Origin: Burkholderiales bacterium LSUCC0115
Lineage (GTDB): Bacteria; Pseudomonadota; Gammaproteobacteria; Burkholderiales; Burkholderiaceae_A
Assembly (NCBI GenBank): GCA_009646425.1
Contig: WJBW01000003.1
Coordinates: 1 to 64,000 of the forward strand
Reading direction: 5' to 3'
Length of the DNA: 64,000 nt
The notes under the pieces are model-generated. The model was not told the DNA's origin and did not search any database. It saw nothing but the letters and a program-made list of their open reading frames with translations. The position numbers were made by a program, and so were the translations under genes. Of this stretch, positions 25,096-36,616 are shown piece after piece. How positions within the stretch are numbered: the stretch's first letter is position 1; every line of letters starts with the position of its first letter.

Positions 25096-25998
25096 ATGCA
25101 AAAGCTTCAGCCTGGCCTATACGTCGTGGCCACGCCTATTGGCCAGTTGGCTGATCTCAGTGCACGTGCCAGGCAGGTCCTGAGCGAGGTAGACCTGATC
25201 TGTGCAGAGGACACTCGCAAGACGACTGCCCTGCTCAACGCCTTGCAGATCAGCAAGCCATCGCTCGGGTTGCTGGCGCTCCACGCATACAACGAGAGAC
25301 AACAGATCTCGCAGGTTCTCGAACACCTGCAGTCCGGTCGGTCGGTCGCATTGGTGAGCGATGCTGGCACGCCTGGGGTTTCAGACCCAGGGGCCAGACT
25401 GGTGGATCAAGCCTGGCAAACCCAGCTGGCGGTGTTTCCAATTCCGGGCGCCAGTGCATTGACTGCCGCGTTGAGTGTCTGTGGTTTCTGGTCGAGTGAG
25501 GACCAGCCGGTGACCTTCTGGGGATTCCTGCCCAGCAAGGCTGCGGCCCGTCGAGCCCAGTTCGACCAGATCGGTCAGCGTGCTGGCGTCTCGATTGTCT
25601 TTGAGGCGCCCCATCGGATCCAGGCCAGCCTGCAGGAGGCAGCTGAGGTGCTGGGCGCTGACTGCCCAATGCTGCTGTGCCGAGAGATGACCAAACCTTT
25701 TGAGACTTTCCTGCGTGGCAGCATCTCAGAGGTGCTGGGCAAACGAGAAGCGGGGCTGGGCCAAGACTCGCACAGCGGCCAGGGTGAGCATGTCCTGGTG
25801 TTCGATGTCAGGCCCTCAAAAGGACGGCTCGAACAGTCAGGCCTGTCACTGCACGAATGGGCCGGCCTGCTAAGAGAGTCCTGTCCACCCACCGTCTCAG
25901 CCAAACTCCTGGCCAAAGCTTTTGGGCTAGACCGGCAGGAGGCTTACGACTTTTTGGAAGCCTTGGGGCCTGCGCCCCGAGATAAGTCAACTAGGTGA
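25096..25998 (+). CDS. rsmI: 16S rRNA (cytidine-1402-2'-O)-methyltransferase
   Basis: A 300-residue tetrapyrrole-methylase-fold enzyme that 2'-O-methylates C1402 in the decoding centre. N-terminal GLYVVATPIGQLADLS, CAEDTRKT, the SAM-binding VSDAGTPGVSDPGARLV, and FEAPHRI are all characteristic. Good GAGGAG ribosome-binding site before ATG 25096. The last 55 bases overlap the convergent dsbA. Confidence 0.96.
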   Translation: MQKLQPGLYVVATPIGQLADLSARARQVLSEVDLICAEDTRKTTALLNALQISKPSLGLLALHAYNERQQISQVLEHLQSGRSVALVSDAGTPGVSDPGARLVDQAWQTQLAVFPIPGASALTAALSVCGFWSSEDQPVTFWGFLPSKAAARRAQFDQIGQRAGVSIVFEAPHRIQASLQEAAEVLGADCPMLLCREMTKPFETFLRGSISEVLGKREAGLGQDSHSGQGEHVLVFDVRPSKGRLEQSGLSLHEWAGLLRESCPPTVSAKLLAKAFGLDRQEAYDFLEALGPAPRDKSTR

Positions 25999-26612
25999 TT
26001 GATCACAGCAAAGGTCTTGCTGTGACTGCCTGCATTCATGGCTGGTGCAGTCACATAACGGCCTGCCACGGTAAAACGCGGCACACTATCCACCTCATGG
26101 GCCTGCATCATGTCGGTGGCGCGACGCATCGCTGAAGCCACTCGGCTGGAGGCCCAGTGAGATTCAAACTCTTTCATGGCAACGCCCTCGTCTTTGGCCC
26201 AGGCCATGATCGCCTGGGGCGTATTCAAAGGGTTGCGCTCAACGTGAATGACCTCAAAGACTCGCGGCCCCAGGCGCTCATCGAGACCCATGGCGGCCAG
26301 GGTGAAGTAAAGCTGCTGCTGGACCGTGCCACGAAAGGCAACATGCGAGCGACGAAAGTAGACATGGGGAGCCAGAGACTTTTTCCACTCGAGCAAAGCC
26401 GGTTCAAGGTTGTAGCAATGTCCACAGGAGTACCAGAAGAACTCCAAGACTTCGACCTTGCCCGCAGGCGCTGCCGTTGGCTGAGACTTGGCCAACTGAC
26501 GATATTCGATGCCCTCGTCAAAGGGAGCGGCAGCGAGCAGCATCGAGGGGCAAACGGCTGAGGCCAACACAAGGCCGGACAACTCACGACGAGAGCGAGA
26601 AAAGGACGACAT
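25944..26612 (-). CDS. dsbA: Periplasmic thiol:disulfide interchange protein DsbA
   Basis: A 222-residue exported oxidoreductase that makes disulfides in secreted proteins. Signal peptide to about residue 29, active site CGHC (63-66) in EFFWYSCGHCYNLEP, and the cis-Pro V177-P178 in DSVPRFTVAGRY. Start ATG 26612 with AGAGG upstream; a TTG two codons earlier is less likely. It follows the SPOR protein with a 16-base gap on the same strand; no dsbB is in the window. Confidence 0.95.
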   Translation of the reverse strand: MSSFSRSRRELSGLVLASAVCPSMLLAAAPFDEGIEYRQLAKSQPTAAPAGKVEVLEFFWYSCGHCYNLEPALLEWKKSLAPHVYFRRSHVAFRGTVQQQLYFTLAAMGLDERLGPRVFEVIHVERNPLNTPQAIMAWAKDEGVAMKEFESHWASSRVASAMRRATDMMQAHEVDSVPRFTVAGRYVTAPAMNAGSHSKTFAVINHLVDLSRGAGPKASKKS

Positions 26613-26628
26613 GGTCAACCTCTGAGAC

Positions 26629-27192
26629 TTATTGTGGTTTGTTAGAAGGAGGCAGAACGCGAACCACGGTTGCCTCTAATCCGTTGTCAGACAGCGAGGT
26701 TTTGAATCGGTTCAATTCATCGAAACTCACGAAAGGGCCAAGCCGAACGCGGTAGAAAACGGTGCCCTCTCTTCTGATTTCAGAAATGGTCGCCTCGTAG
26801 CCCAGGATCGCCAGTCGTGCACGCATCTGATCTGCCTCGGCCGACGACTTGAAAGCCGCCACCTGAAGAAAGTAGTTCGTACCAGCGGGCTCAAGACCTT
26901 CGCCCTCGGTCAAGCCAGGCGAGGACTCATCGACACCGAGCAATTCCTTGGCTGCCGCCAAGGCCTTCTCGGCCTCTGAGCCAGATTTGTTGGCCGCCTT
27001 GTTGGCCGCCTTGTTGGCCGGCAACGGATTGGCCTTGCGCAGGCCCTTGTCAACAAAGGGCAGCGGCGACTGCGTGATGTAGAGCGCCACTGCGCCCGCC
27101 AACAGAAGGCCAGCAGCCATGCCAGCGGCAAACGTCATAAAGCCACCCGTGCCTTGCCGGCCACCAGAGGAACGCGCTCGAGTCCGTGTCAT
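26629..27192 (-). CDS. SPOR-domain protein (FtsN-like)
   Basis: A 187-residue bitopic membrane protein: short basic cytoplasmic tail, one hydrophobic segment (about 19-38), a linker with repeated NKAANKAANK, and a C-terminal SPOR domain (about 105-185; NYFLQVAAFKSSAEADQMRARL, FYRVRLGPF) that binds denuded septal peptidoglycan. Most likely a cell-division protein like FtsN, placed between argS and dsbA as in many betaproteobacteria. Confidence 0.88.
   Translation of the reverse strand: MTRTRARSSGGRQGTGGFMTFAAGMAAGLLLAGAVALYITQSPLPFVDKGLRKANPLPANKAANKAANKSGSEAEKALAAAKELLGVDESSPGLTEGEGLEPAGTNYFLQVAAFKSSAEADQMRARLAILGYEATISEIRREGTVFYRVRLGPFVSFDELNRFKTSLSDNGLEATVVRVLPPSNKPQ
26987..27019 (-). repeat. 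12-bp tandem repeat in the SPOR protein linker
   Basis: The plus-strand unit TTGTTGGCCGCC occurs 2.75 times in tandem, encoding the NKAANKAANK linker. An in-frame 12-bp unit of this kind may vary in copy number between strains. Confidence 0.85.
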
Positions 27193-27209
27193 GACCGTAG
27201 TGTAAGGCT

Positions 27210-29000
27210 CTACATCCGTTCCGGCGCACTCACGCCCAGAATATTCAACCCGGATCGCATCACCCCCGCCGTGGCCAGCAGGAGCAGCAATCGAGCCTCT
27301 CGAATCAGTGGCTCGTCTACCAGAATGCGTTGGGCGTTATAAAAACCATGCAAGTCGGCAGCCAAATCCCGCAGGTAATAGGCCAGCCCATGAGGTGCCA
27401 AATCCTGTGCGAGCTGGCCGAGCAAGGCGGGATAATCGGAGAGCCTCGCCATCAGGTCCCCCGCTGGCCGCTCGGTCAAGGTCGACAGGCGCTGCGCCAG
27501 GTCTTGCTCATTCAGCGACTGCGCCCAGGTCATGGCCTGCGCCATGGTCATGCCGGCCTGAGAGAGCACGCTGCAGATTCGAGCGTGCGCATACTGGATG
27601 TAATAAACCGGGTTCTCGTCTGACCTGGAAAGCGCCAGGTCTATATCGAAGACAAACTCGGAGTCAGCCTTTCGAGAAATCAAAAAGAACCGAACAGCAT
27701 CGCGTCCGCGTTGCTCATCAACGCCTTGCGTTTGGCCGGCTTCATCACGAACTTCACCGGACCATTGAATCAGGTCCCGCAAGGTGACATAGCTGCCAGC
27801 GCGTTTGGAAATCTTAACCTCTTGGCCCGCGCGCATCACGGTCACCATCTTGTGAAGGACGTAGTCCGGGAAACCCTTGGGGATGCCAATGTCCAGCGCC
27901 TGCAGACCCGCCCGCACCCGGGCAATGGTGCCGTGATGGTCCGAGCCTTGAATGTTGATGGCCTTGTGAAATCCGCGCGAGAACTTCTGCTCGTGATAGG
28001 CCACATCGGGCACGAAATAGGTGTAGCCGCCGTCGGTCTTACGCATGACACGGTCTTTGTCATCACCGTAGTCCGTCGTTCGCAGCCACAGAGCGCCGTC
28101 CTGTTCGTAGGCGCTCTGATTGGCAATCAGGCGATCCACAACAGACTGCACATGGCCTTGGGTATAGAGCGCTGACTCTAAGCTAAATTGATCAAACTTC
28201 ACGCCGAAAGCCCGAAGGTCTAAGTCTTGTTCGTGTCGCAGGCTCATCACCGCAAACTGACGAATGGCCTCCAGGTCATCGGGGTCACCCTTGGCGGCCA
28301 CCGGCTCCCCGTCATCCGCTCGAACCGTTTCCTGTCGCAGATAGGCCTGGGCAATGTCCTCAATGTACTGGCCACGATAACCATCTGCCGGGAAGCTGGG
28401 GTCTTCGGGTCCCAACCCTCTGACCCTGGCCTGAACCGACAGCGCCAAATTCTGAATCTGCGCACCGGCATCGTTGTAGTAGAACTCTCGATGAACACGC
28501 CAGCCCTGACTGGCCAGCAGGTTGGCCAGCGCATCGCCCAGAGCAGCTTGGCGGCCATGGCCAACATGCAAGGGGCCGGTCGGATTGGCCGAGACAAACT
28601 CTAACAAGGCCGACAGGTCAGGCTGTGTCGGCTTAAGTCCAAAAACGCCAGGGTCGCGCAAGACCTCCGCTACGACGGCTGTTCGTGCGCTCTGGGTCAA
28701 TCGAAAATTAATGAATCCTGGCCCGGCGACCTCGGCGCTGGCCAACAGGGTCTGCTGATCCGCCTGGCAGATGGCCGTGGCCAGCTCTTGGGCCAAGGCT
28801 GGTGGTGAGCTTCCAAAGGGCTTGGCCAGGCGCATGACAAGACCAGTCGCCATGTCCCCGTGATCAGCCTGCTTGGGGCGTTGAAGGCTGTTGTCAACGT
28901 CTTCAAGGCAAATGGGCAAAGACACCGACCGACTCTTGGCCATGTCGGAGACCACATCAAACAGGAGGCGGGCGAGGGTCTGGCGCTGAGAGACGAGCAT
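27210..29000 (-). CDS. argS: Arginine-tRNA ligase
   Basis: A 596-residue class I aminoacyl-tRNA synthetase. The HIGH motif is HVGH (145-148) in [36 protein letters not shown] carries the KMSKS-like loop, and the C-terminal anticodon-binding domain ends [18 protein letters not shown]. Length is normal for the family. A tRNA-Arg gene lies about 60 bases upstream on the same strand, so enzyme and substrate may share a transcript. Confidence 0.98.
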   Translation of the reverse strand: MLVSQRQTLARLLFDVVSDMAKSRSVSLPICLEDVDNSLQRPKQADHGDMATGLVMRLAKPFGSSPPALAQELATAICQADQQTLLASAEVAGPGFINFRLTQSARTAVVAEVLRDPGVFGLKPTQPDLSALLEFVSANPTGPLHVGHGRQAALGDALANLLASQGWRVHREFYYNDAGAQIQNLALSVQARVRGLGPEDPSFPADGYRGQYIEDIAQAYLRQETVRADDGEPVAAKGDPDDLEAIRQFAVMSLRHEQDLDLRAFGVKFDQFSLESALYTQGHVQSVVDRLIANQSAYEQDGALWLRTTDYGDDKDRVMRKTDGGYTYFVPDVAYHEQKFSRGFHKAINIQGSDHHGTIARVRAGLQALDIGIPKGFPDYVLHKMVTVMRAGQEVKISKRAGSYVTLRDLIQWSGEVRDEAGQTQGVDEQRGRDAVRFFLISRKADSEFVFDIDLALSRSDENPVYYIQYAHARICSVLSQAGMTMAQAMTWAQSLNEQDLAQRLSTLTERPAGDLMARLSDYPALLGQLAQDLAPHGLAYYLRDLAADLHGFYNAQRILVDEPLIREARLLLLLATAGVMRSGLNILGVSAPERM

Positions 29001-29057
29001 GGGAGGTCAACGATCCGGCAAAAACCATTTGATTTGAACTGGCAACACTTACGCAAC

Positions 29058-29133
29058 TGGCGCGTCTGGCAGGAATCGAACCTGCGACCCTTGGCTTCGG
29101 AGGCCAATACTCTATCCACTGAGCTACAGACGC
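29058..29133 (-). tRNA. tRNA-Arg (anticodon CCG)
   Basis: Minus-strand cloverleaf with acceptor GCGTCTG/CAGACGC, D-loop AGCTCAGTGGATAGAGT, anticodon stem TTGGC with loop containing CCG, T-loop TTCGATT and encoded CCA. Confidence 0.97.
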
Positions 29134-29194
29134 GGGCAAAGGCAAGCCCTCTATAATACGCGCAACCACACCATTCTTATCGACAGAGGCCCTT

Positions 29195-29695
29195 ATGAGC
29201 GGACACGAAAGCCCCATCAAAACCCCCAAGCAACTGATCATTGCCGTCGTACTCGGCTTTTTGGTGCCCATCGTGGTCATCGTCCTGTTGGTGAAGTACG
29301 TTGGCGCAGGCACCAAGCCGGGTGCTGGCAGCTCCGCCTTCACACCCGAGGCAACCGCTGAGCGCATCATGCCGGTCGGCAAGGTCGCGACAGAGCCATC
29401 GGCGGGGGCAGTCGTCGCAGCAGCGAGCAGTGCCGGGCCCAAAAAGCCTGCGACGGCCGAGGCTGTCTACAAGGCCCAGTGCGCTGCCTGTCACGCAGCC
29501 GGCGTACTAGGGGCCCCCAAGTTCGGTGACAAAGCTGCATGGGCGCCCCGTATCTCCAAGGGCTACCAAGCGCTGCTCACTGCCGTCCTCAAAGGCAAAG
29601 GCGCCATGCCGGCCCAGGGTGGCGGCCAATTCTCAAACGAAGAAATCGGTTCGGCCGTCAAGCACCTGACCAAGAGCGCCGGCGCATCCTTCTAA
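29195..29695 (+). CDS. Membrane-anchored cytochrome c5-type protein
   Basis: A 166-residue c-type cytochrome. One N-terminal transmembrane segment (IIAVVLGFLVPIVVIVLLV), a low-complexity Ala/Gly linker, then a cytochrome c domain with haem motif CAACH and axial Met in GAMPAQGGG. It should pass electrons in the periplasm to a terminal oxidase. Divergent from tRNA-Arg; coq7 follows 4 bases after its stop, joining it to respiratory-chain genes. Confidence 0.94.
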   Translation: MSGHESPIKTPKQLIIAVVLGFLVPIVVIVLLVKYVGAGTKPGAGSSAFTPEATAERIMPVGKVATEPSAGAVVAAASSAGPKKPATAEAVYKAQCAACHAAGVLGAPKFGDKAAWAPRISKGYQALLTAVLKGKGAMPAQGGGQFSNEEIGSAVKHLTKSAGASF

Positions 29696-29699
29696 GCCT

Positions 29700-30338
29700 A
29701 TGCTGTCTTGGTCTTTGAGCGACCGGCTGCTCGCGGCAGTCGACAATGCCCTGAAGACCTTGACGGTCAAGCCGCTGGGTACCGGTCGCCCAACGCCGGG
29801 AGCAGATCTCCCAGAACCAGATCTAGACGACCAGGCCACCCAAGCGGTCATCGGCCTGATGCGTGTCAACCACGCAGGGGAAATCGCGGCCCAGGCTCTT
29901 TATCAAGGACAGGCGCTGGTGGCGCAACGACCAGCCCTTTATGACTTTCTGACCGAGGCCGGTCGACAAGAGGCTGATCACCTGCGTTGGACTCAAGAGC
30001 GGTTGGCCAGCCTCGGGGCCAAGCCCAGCCTACTGGCACCACTCTGGTACGCCGGTGCTTTCTGCCTGGGCCTTGGCGCTGCACGGTTGGGTGACAAGGT
30101 CTCTCTGGGGTTTTTATCAGAGACCGAAAAGCAGGTAGAGGCTCACCTGAAATCCCACCTCCAACGGCTGCCCTCAAACGACCACAAGTCCATGGCCATC
30201 GTTGCCCAGATGATGGCCGACGAAGCCGAACACGGCCAAGCCGCCAGAGCCAACGGTGGTGAGGCGCTGCCCGAATGGGCTCAAGGCGCCATGCGGCAGA
30301 GTGCCAAGCTGATGACCTCGACGGCTTACTACCTCTAG
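29700..30338 (+). CDS. coq7: Demethoxyubiquinone hydroxylase Coq7
   Basis: A 212-residue di-iron hydroxylase in ubiquinone synthesis. Ligand motifs: MRVNHAGEIAAQALYQGQ (Glu), RQEADHLRW (ExxH), KQVEAHLKSHL (Glu) and MADEAEHGQ (ExxH), plus hydrophobic stretches that let it sit on the membrane. Same strand and nearly contiguous with the cytochrome gene. Alternative hydroxylase UbiF is of a different fold, so this assignment is firm. Confidence 0.96.
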   Translation: MLSWSLSDRLLAAVDNALKTLTVKPLGTGRPTPGADLPEPDLDDQATQAVIGLMRVNHAGEIAAQALYQGQALVAQRPALYDFLTEAGRQEADHLRWTQERLASLGAKPSLLAPLWYAGAFCLGLGAARLGDKVSLGFLSETEKQVEAHLKSHLQRLPSNDHKSMAIVAQMMADEAEHGQAARANGGEALPEWAQGAMRQSAKLMTSTAYYL

Positions 30339-30362
30339 CGGCAAAAGGGTGTAAGGCCCTCC

Positions 30363-30390
30363 ACTTCAGTCAGCCACGGCTAGCTGAAGT
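30363..30390. terminator. Hairpin between convergent coq7 and priA
   Basis: ACTTCAG and CTGAAGT frame a second stem AGCC-AC-GGCT, making a near-continuous 13-bp hairpin (11 of 13 pairs). It sits at the convergent junction and covers the priA stop. There is no T-run, so it may be an mRNA end-protecting structure rather than a classic intrinsic terminator. Confidence 0.35.
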
Positions 30391-32578
30391 TCAATGGATC
30401 CACCTCTACCTGAGACTCCAGCCCCCTGTGGTGGGCCAGCCAGTCCTCGGCCGTGTCCAGAGCTGCATGCAAATCAGCCCGCCGCGACGCCTCCAAGAAG
30501 ACCTGCCAGCGGCTCCGACCTGCCTGATGGTCTGGGTACCTCGGGGTTGGTGGGAAGACGCTCACATCGGAAGAGCCACTTGCAAGCAGCGCGCTTCGAA
30601 TGTACGCAACCAGTTCGACACCCTTGGACTGAGCAACTGTCGCATCTCGGTGGCTAAAACGAATGGCCGCCAGGTGCCCAAAGGGCGGCAGACCAGCCGC
30701 CCGACGGTCCTCCAGCAAGCCATGCCAGGCCGCCTCACGTGCCGACGGATCCGGTGTCGCGATAGCCTGCAGCAAGGGGTGGGTTGGGTAGCGAGTCTGC
30801 ACCAACACCAAGCCCGGCTGTTTTTTGTCGGCGTGACGCCCGGCACGCCCGGACACCTGCACCAGGTTGGCCAACAGCCACTCAGGCGCCCGGAAGTCTG
30901 GGTTGTAGAGCTGTTGGTCCGCATCCACCACCACCACCAAGGCGAGCATGGGAAAGTCGTGCCCCTTGGCTACCATCTGGGTGCCAATGATCAGGTCAAC
31001 CTCTCCCTGGGCCACCTGGTCCAAAGCCTTGGCCAAAGTAGCGGCCGTGGTCATGGCATCTCGGTCTAGGCGCAAGAGCCTGGCCTCGGGCAGCCGTTCG
31101 GCCAGTGCCGCCTCCAAGCGTTGTGAGCCACGGCCAATCGGCTCCAACTCAGGTGCACCGCAGTCGGGACAAGCTCTTGGAATCGGGCTGATCCCCGCGC
31201 AGTGATGACAGACGGATCGCCAGCGACCATCGGTTTTGTGCAAGACCGAGGCCACATGACACGCCTGACAGGTCTGTTGCCAGCCACAGGCCGTACACGC
31301 CAAAACAGGTGCCCAGCCCCGTCGATTGGCATAGACCAAGACTTGCTGGCCGGCTGACAGGGTCTGCTCAATGGCGGTCCAGACCGCAGGGGCCAAGCCA
31401 TCGATGGGCTTTTCGCGAATCAAGTCCACCAGCTGTACCGTTGCTGGCGATGCGCCGGTGGCCCGCTCGGTCAACTGAATCAAGCCATACCGCCCCCGTT
31501 CCACCTGGGCTCTGGATTCCAGGCTGGGGGTAGCACTGCCCAGAATCAGGCGAAGGCCTCTTTGGTCCGCGAGCCAAACGGCCAAGTCCCGGGCCGAGTA
31601 CCGCAGCCCTTCCTGCTGTTTATAGGAGTGGTCATGCTCCTCGTCGACCACGACCAATGCCAAGCGGGGCAGGGGGCAGAGAATGGCCGTGCGCGTGCCC
31701 ACCACGAGCCGGGCTCTTCCTGTTGCAGCATTGAGCCAGTGGTGGGCTCTGGCCTGATCGGCCAGGCCACTGTGCAAGACAGCCGCTGTCTGCTCCGGAA
31801 AGGCGCTGGCCAACCGTTGAATCAAGGCCTGTGTCAGACCGATCTCTGGGACCAACAAGAGGATCTGGCTGTCTGCCGTCTCGTTCAAGATCTGGCTCAT
31901 CACAGACAGGTAGACCTGGGTTTTGCCCGAACCAGTGATGCCGTACAACAGAGTCGGCCTATCCTGATGGATCAATAGGTTCACTGCCGCCTGCTGCTGG
32001 CTCGTCAGTTGCACAGGGCCCTGTGGCAAGACTTCTTTGGCAGCCTGGTTGGCCTGCGCAGCCTGCGGTGCCATAACCAACTCCCGAAAGGTGGGGACTG
32101 ATTTGGCCAGTAGGCGTTGCAATCGACTGGGCGCTAGTCCTTTTTTGGTCGCGCGCTGCTCAAAGATCGCTGGCTGACGAAGCCAGGCTGGGATCATGGT
32201 ACCCACTACTTGGCCTGGGTGACGTCGATAGTAAGTGGATACAAACTTTATATAGTCAAGGTCTCGGGGGCGGCAAGACGGCAGGTCAGCGCAACGGGCT
32301 ATCGCATGCTTGAGTGCCACACCTGCCGGCGGCGGACCCAGGCCCACCACCAACCCAACCAGCTTGCGACTGCTCACCGGCACGATGACCCAGTCTCCGA
32401 TGCTCGCTGCCTCTTCTTCATCTGGTTGGCGATAGCTCAATAGCCCAAGGCCGGGGCTGTCCACCGCCACCAATAGGCAGTCGTGGCAGTCGTCCTCAGC
32501 AGGATTGCGGTCGTCGCCAGGCGGATGGGTGAGGGGTCGGGTGGGCGGTTCCAAGGCTGTGTATAACTCTGTGAGCAA
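30380..32578 (-). CDS. priA: Primosomal protein N' (replication restart helicase)
   Basis: A 732-residue helicase that reloads the replisome at stalled forks. Walker A TLLYGITGSGKTQVY, Walker B VVVDEEHDHSYKQQ, and a zinc region with four CxxC-type pairs (CTACGWQQTCQACHVAS, CHHCAG, CPDCGAPE). The N-terminal 3'-binding domain begins near residue 33 (CLLVAVDSPGLGLLSY). The start is uncertain: TTG 32578 gives about 30 residues more than usual, and TTG/GTG codons at the start of the conserved region are alternatives. It lies downstream of hemE, a usual betaproteobacterial order. Confidence 0.93.
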   Translation of the reverse strand: MLTELYTALEPPTRPLTHPPGDDRNPAEDDCHDCLLVAVDSPGLGLLSYRQPDEEEAASIGDWVIVPVSSRKLVGLVVGLGPPPAGVALKHAIARCADLPSCRPRDLDYIKFVSTYYRRHPGQVVGTMIPAWLRQPAIFEQRATKKGLAPSRLQRLLAKSVPTFRELVMAPQAAQANQAAKEVLPQGPVQLTSQQQAAVNLLIHQDRPTLLYGITGSGKTQVYLSVMSQILNETADSQILLLVPEIGLTQALIQRLASAFPEQTAAVLHSGLADQARAHHWLNAATGRARLVVGTRTAILCPLPRLALVVVDEEHDHSYKQQEGLRYSARDLAVWLADQRGLRLILGSATPSLESRAQVERGRYGLIQLTERATGASPATVQLVDLIREKPIDGLAPAVWTAIEQTLSAGQQVLVYANRRGWAPVLACTACGWQQTCQACHVASVLHKTDGRWRSVCHHCAGISPIPRACPDCGAPELEPIGRGSQRLEAALAERLPEARLLRLDRDAMTTAATLAKALDQVAQGEVDLIIGTQMVAKGHDFPMLALVVVVDADQQLYNPDFRAPEWLLANLVQVSGRAGRHADKKQPGLVLVQTRYPTHPLLQAIATPDPSAREAAWHGLLEDRRAAGLPPFGHLAAIRFSHRDATVAQSKGVELVAYIRSALLASGSSDVSVFPPTPRYPDHQAGRSRWQVFLEASRRADLHAALDTAEDWLAHHRGLESQVEVDPLNFS

Positions 32579-32640
32579 CTAGGGGCGACTGGGCGGCAGT
32601 GGGCTGTCGTATTTTCGCACCGCAAAAGGCCGAGGACCGG

Positions 32641-32668
32641 TTTATAAAAATAAAAGAATTTAAATCAA
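32641..32668 (-). promoter_or_regulatory. Promoter of priA
   Basis: In the 194-base hemE-priA gap, which is otherwise without a gene, the minus strand has TTGATT (32668-32663), a 16-bp spacer and TATAAA (32646-32641) inside an AT-rich patch. Transcription would start about 55 bases before the TTG start codon. Confidence 0.55.
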
Positions 32669-32772
32669 TAGCTTAGGTTTTTCTTTTGACATCGGGCTTT
32701 AGTCTGATGCGACAAGCCCTTCGTTTAGCCAACTGTGAATAATGCGCCCCCGGATGGTGCGCTGACCGGCTA

Positions 32773-33843
32773 CTAGGCTAGGCGTCTGCTGGCCTTGGCA
32801 ACGGTCTCCACCAAGACCGAGACGTTGTCCAAAGGCGTGAACTGGGAGATGCCATGGCCCAGGTTGAAGACGTGGCCGACACCAGGGCCTCGCTGACCAA
32901 AGCTCTCGATGACCCGGGCCACCTCGACTGCGACATGCTCGGGACTGCCCAACAAGACGGCCGGATCCAGGTTGCCCTGCAAGGCGACCCGGTCGCCGAC
33001 CCGGGCACGGGCTTGGGCCAAGTTCACCGTCCAGTCACAGCCGACGGCATCACACCCTGTTGCAGCGATCGACTCCAGCCACTGGCCACCGCCTTTGACA
33101 AACACGATGGTAGGCGTGTCGGGGTGTCGTTGACGCAGGCTGTCCACGATGGTCTGCAAAGAGCGGCGAGAGAACTTTTCGAAATGCGAATCAGCCAGCA
33201 GCCCACCCCAGCTGTCGAACAGCATGATGGCCTGAGCACCACTTTGCACCTGCATGTCGCAATAATCGATCACCAGCTGAGTCAGACGATCGATGACCGA
33301 GTGGACCAAGTCCGGGCGACTGTAGAGCCATTTGCGAACACTGAGAAAATCGTCACCACTGCTGCCACCGGAGATCATGTAGCAGGCCAAGGTCCAGGGG
33401 CTGCCAGAAAATCCGATCAGGGGCACTCGGCCATTGAGTTCGCGACGGATCAGCGAGACCGCATCGGCTACATACCCGAGCGAATCTGCCACATCCACCG
33501 CTGGCAAATCCGCGACATCTTGTTCGCAGGTGATCTTTTTATGAAACCGCGGACCCTCACCCTCAACAAAGTGCAAGCCAAGGCCCAGGGCATCTGGGAT
33601 GGTCAGGATGTCAGAAAACAAGATGGCCGCATCGAACCCATACCGATCGATGGGCTGCAGAGTCACCTCGCAGGCCAGCTCAGGCGTCTTGCAGAGGTTG
33701 AGAAAATTGCCCGCCTGTTTGCGGGTGGCGTTGTACTCCGGAAGGTACCGACCAGCCTGGCGCATCAGCCAGACTGGGGTACGCTCAACCGGCTGGCGCT
33801 TGAGCGCCCGCAGGAAGAGGTCGTTTTGAAGGGCTTGAGTTAT
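32773..33843 (-). CDS. hemE: Uroporphyrinogen decarboxylase (start codon apparently ATA)
   Basis: Converts uroporphyrinogen III to coproporphyrinogen III in haem synthesis. The body is a complete Hem[16 protein letters not shown] with the active-site arginines, [15 protein letters not shown] with the catalytic Asp, [13 protein letters not shown] and a C-terminal FNLGHGI. Family N-terminal residues ([21 protein letters not shown]) are encoded upstream of the first ATG (33765), but no ATG/GTG/TTG precedes them. An ATA at 33843-33841 is exactly where the family starts (then TQALQND), overlapping the atpC stop as ATAA. With that start the protein is 356 residues, normal for HemE; from the ATG it would be 330 and lack a conserved helix. 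Confidence 0.88.
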   Translation of the reverse strand: MTQALQNDLFLRALKRQPVERTPVWLMRQAGRYLPEYNATRKQAGNFLNLCKTPELACEVTLQPIDRYGFDAAILFSDILTIPDALGLGLHFVEGEGPRFHKKITCEQDVADLPAVDVADSLGYVADAVSLIRRELNGRVPLIGFSGSPWTLACYMISGGSSGDDFLSVRKWLYSRPDLVHSVIDRLTQLVIDYCDMQVQSGAQAIMLFDSWGGLLADSHFEKFSRRSLQTIVDSLRQRHPDTPTIVFVKGGGQWLESIAATGCDAVGCDWTVNLAQARARVGDRVALQGNLDPAVLLGSPEHVAVEVARVIESFGQRGPGVGHVFNLGHGISQFTPLDNVSVLVETVAKASRRLA

Positions 33844-34253
33844 TTCTTGCCCCGCAGTTTGCGAAGCGCTGCCAGCTGAGCCATGGCCTCTGACAACTCT
33901 GCCTGTGCTGCAGCGTAATTGATGTCGGTCGAGCGATTGACCAGAGCCTCTTCAGCCTTGCGACGGGCCTCCTCGGCCTTGGCCTCGTCCAGGTCGTCAC
34001 CGCGAATCGCCGTGTCGGCCAACACCGTCACCGCCTTGGGCTGTACTTCCAAGATGCCACCAGCGACGAAGATGAGCTCTTCCTTGCCATTGGACTGGAT
34101 GCGAACCGCACCCGGACGAATACGGGTAATCAGCGGGGTGTGGCCCGGCAGAATCCCGAGCTCACCCTGGTCGCCAGGCAAGGCCACAAAATCGGCCTCA
34201 CCCGAAAAGACGCTCTCTTCAGCGCTTACAACGTCGACCATGATAGTCGCCAT
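33840..34253 (-). CDS. atpC: F1F0 ATP synthase epsilon subunit
   Basis: A 137-residue central-stalk subunit. N-terminal beta sandwich ([22 protein letters not shown]) and C-terminal helical hairpin ([14 protein letters not shown]) that can inhibit ATP hydrolysis. Last gene of the atp operon; its stop overlaps the presumed hemE start. Confidence 0.97.
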   Translation of the reverse strand: MATIMVDVVSAEESVFSGEADFVALPGDQGELGILPGHTPLITRIRPGAVRIQSNGKEELIFVAGGILEVQPKAVTVLADTAIRGDDLDEAKAEEARRKAEEALVNRSTDINYAAAQAELSEAMAQLAALRKLRGKK

Positions 34254-34274
34254 AACTAGGGTCCTTTACGGGAT

Positions 34275-36607
<2,333 letters not shown>

Positions 36608-36616
36608 GCCAGTTCC

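Noticed and set aside
32854-33879. Open frame of 341 codons opposite hemE
   Set aside because: Antisense shadow of hemE; no recognisable motif.
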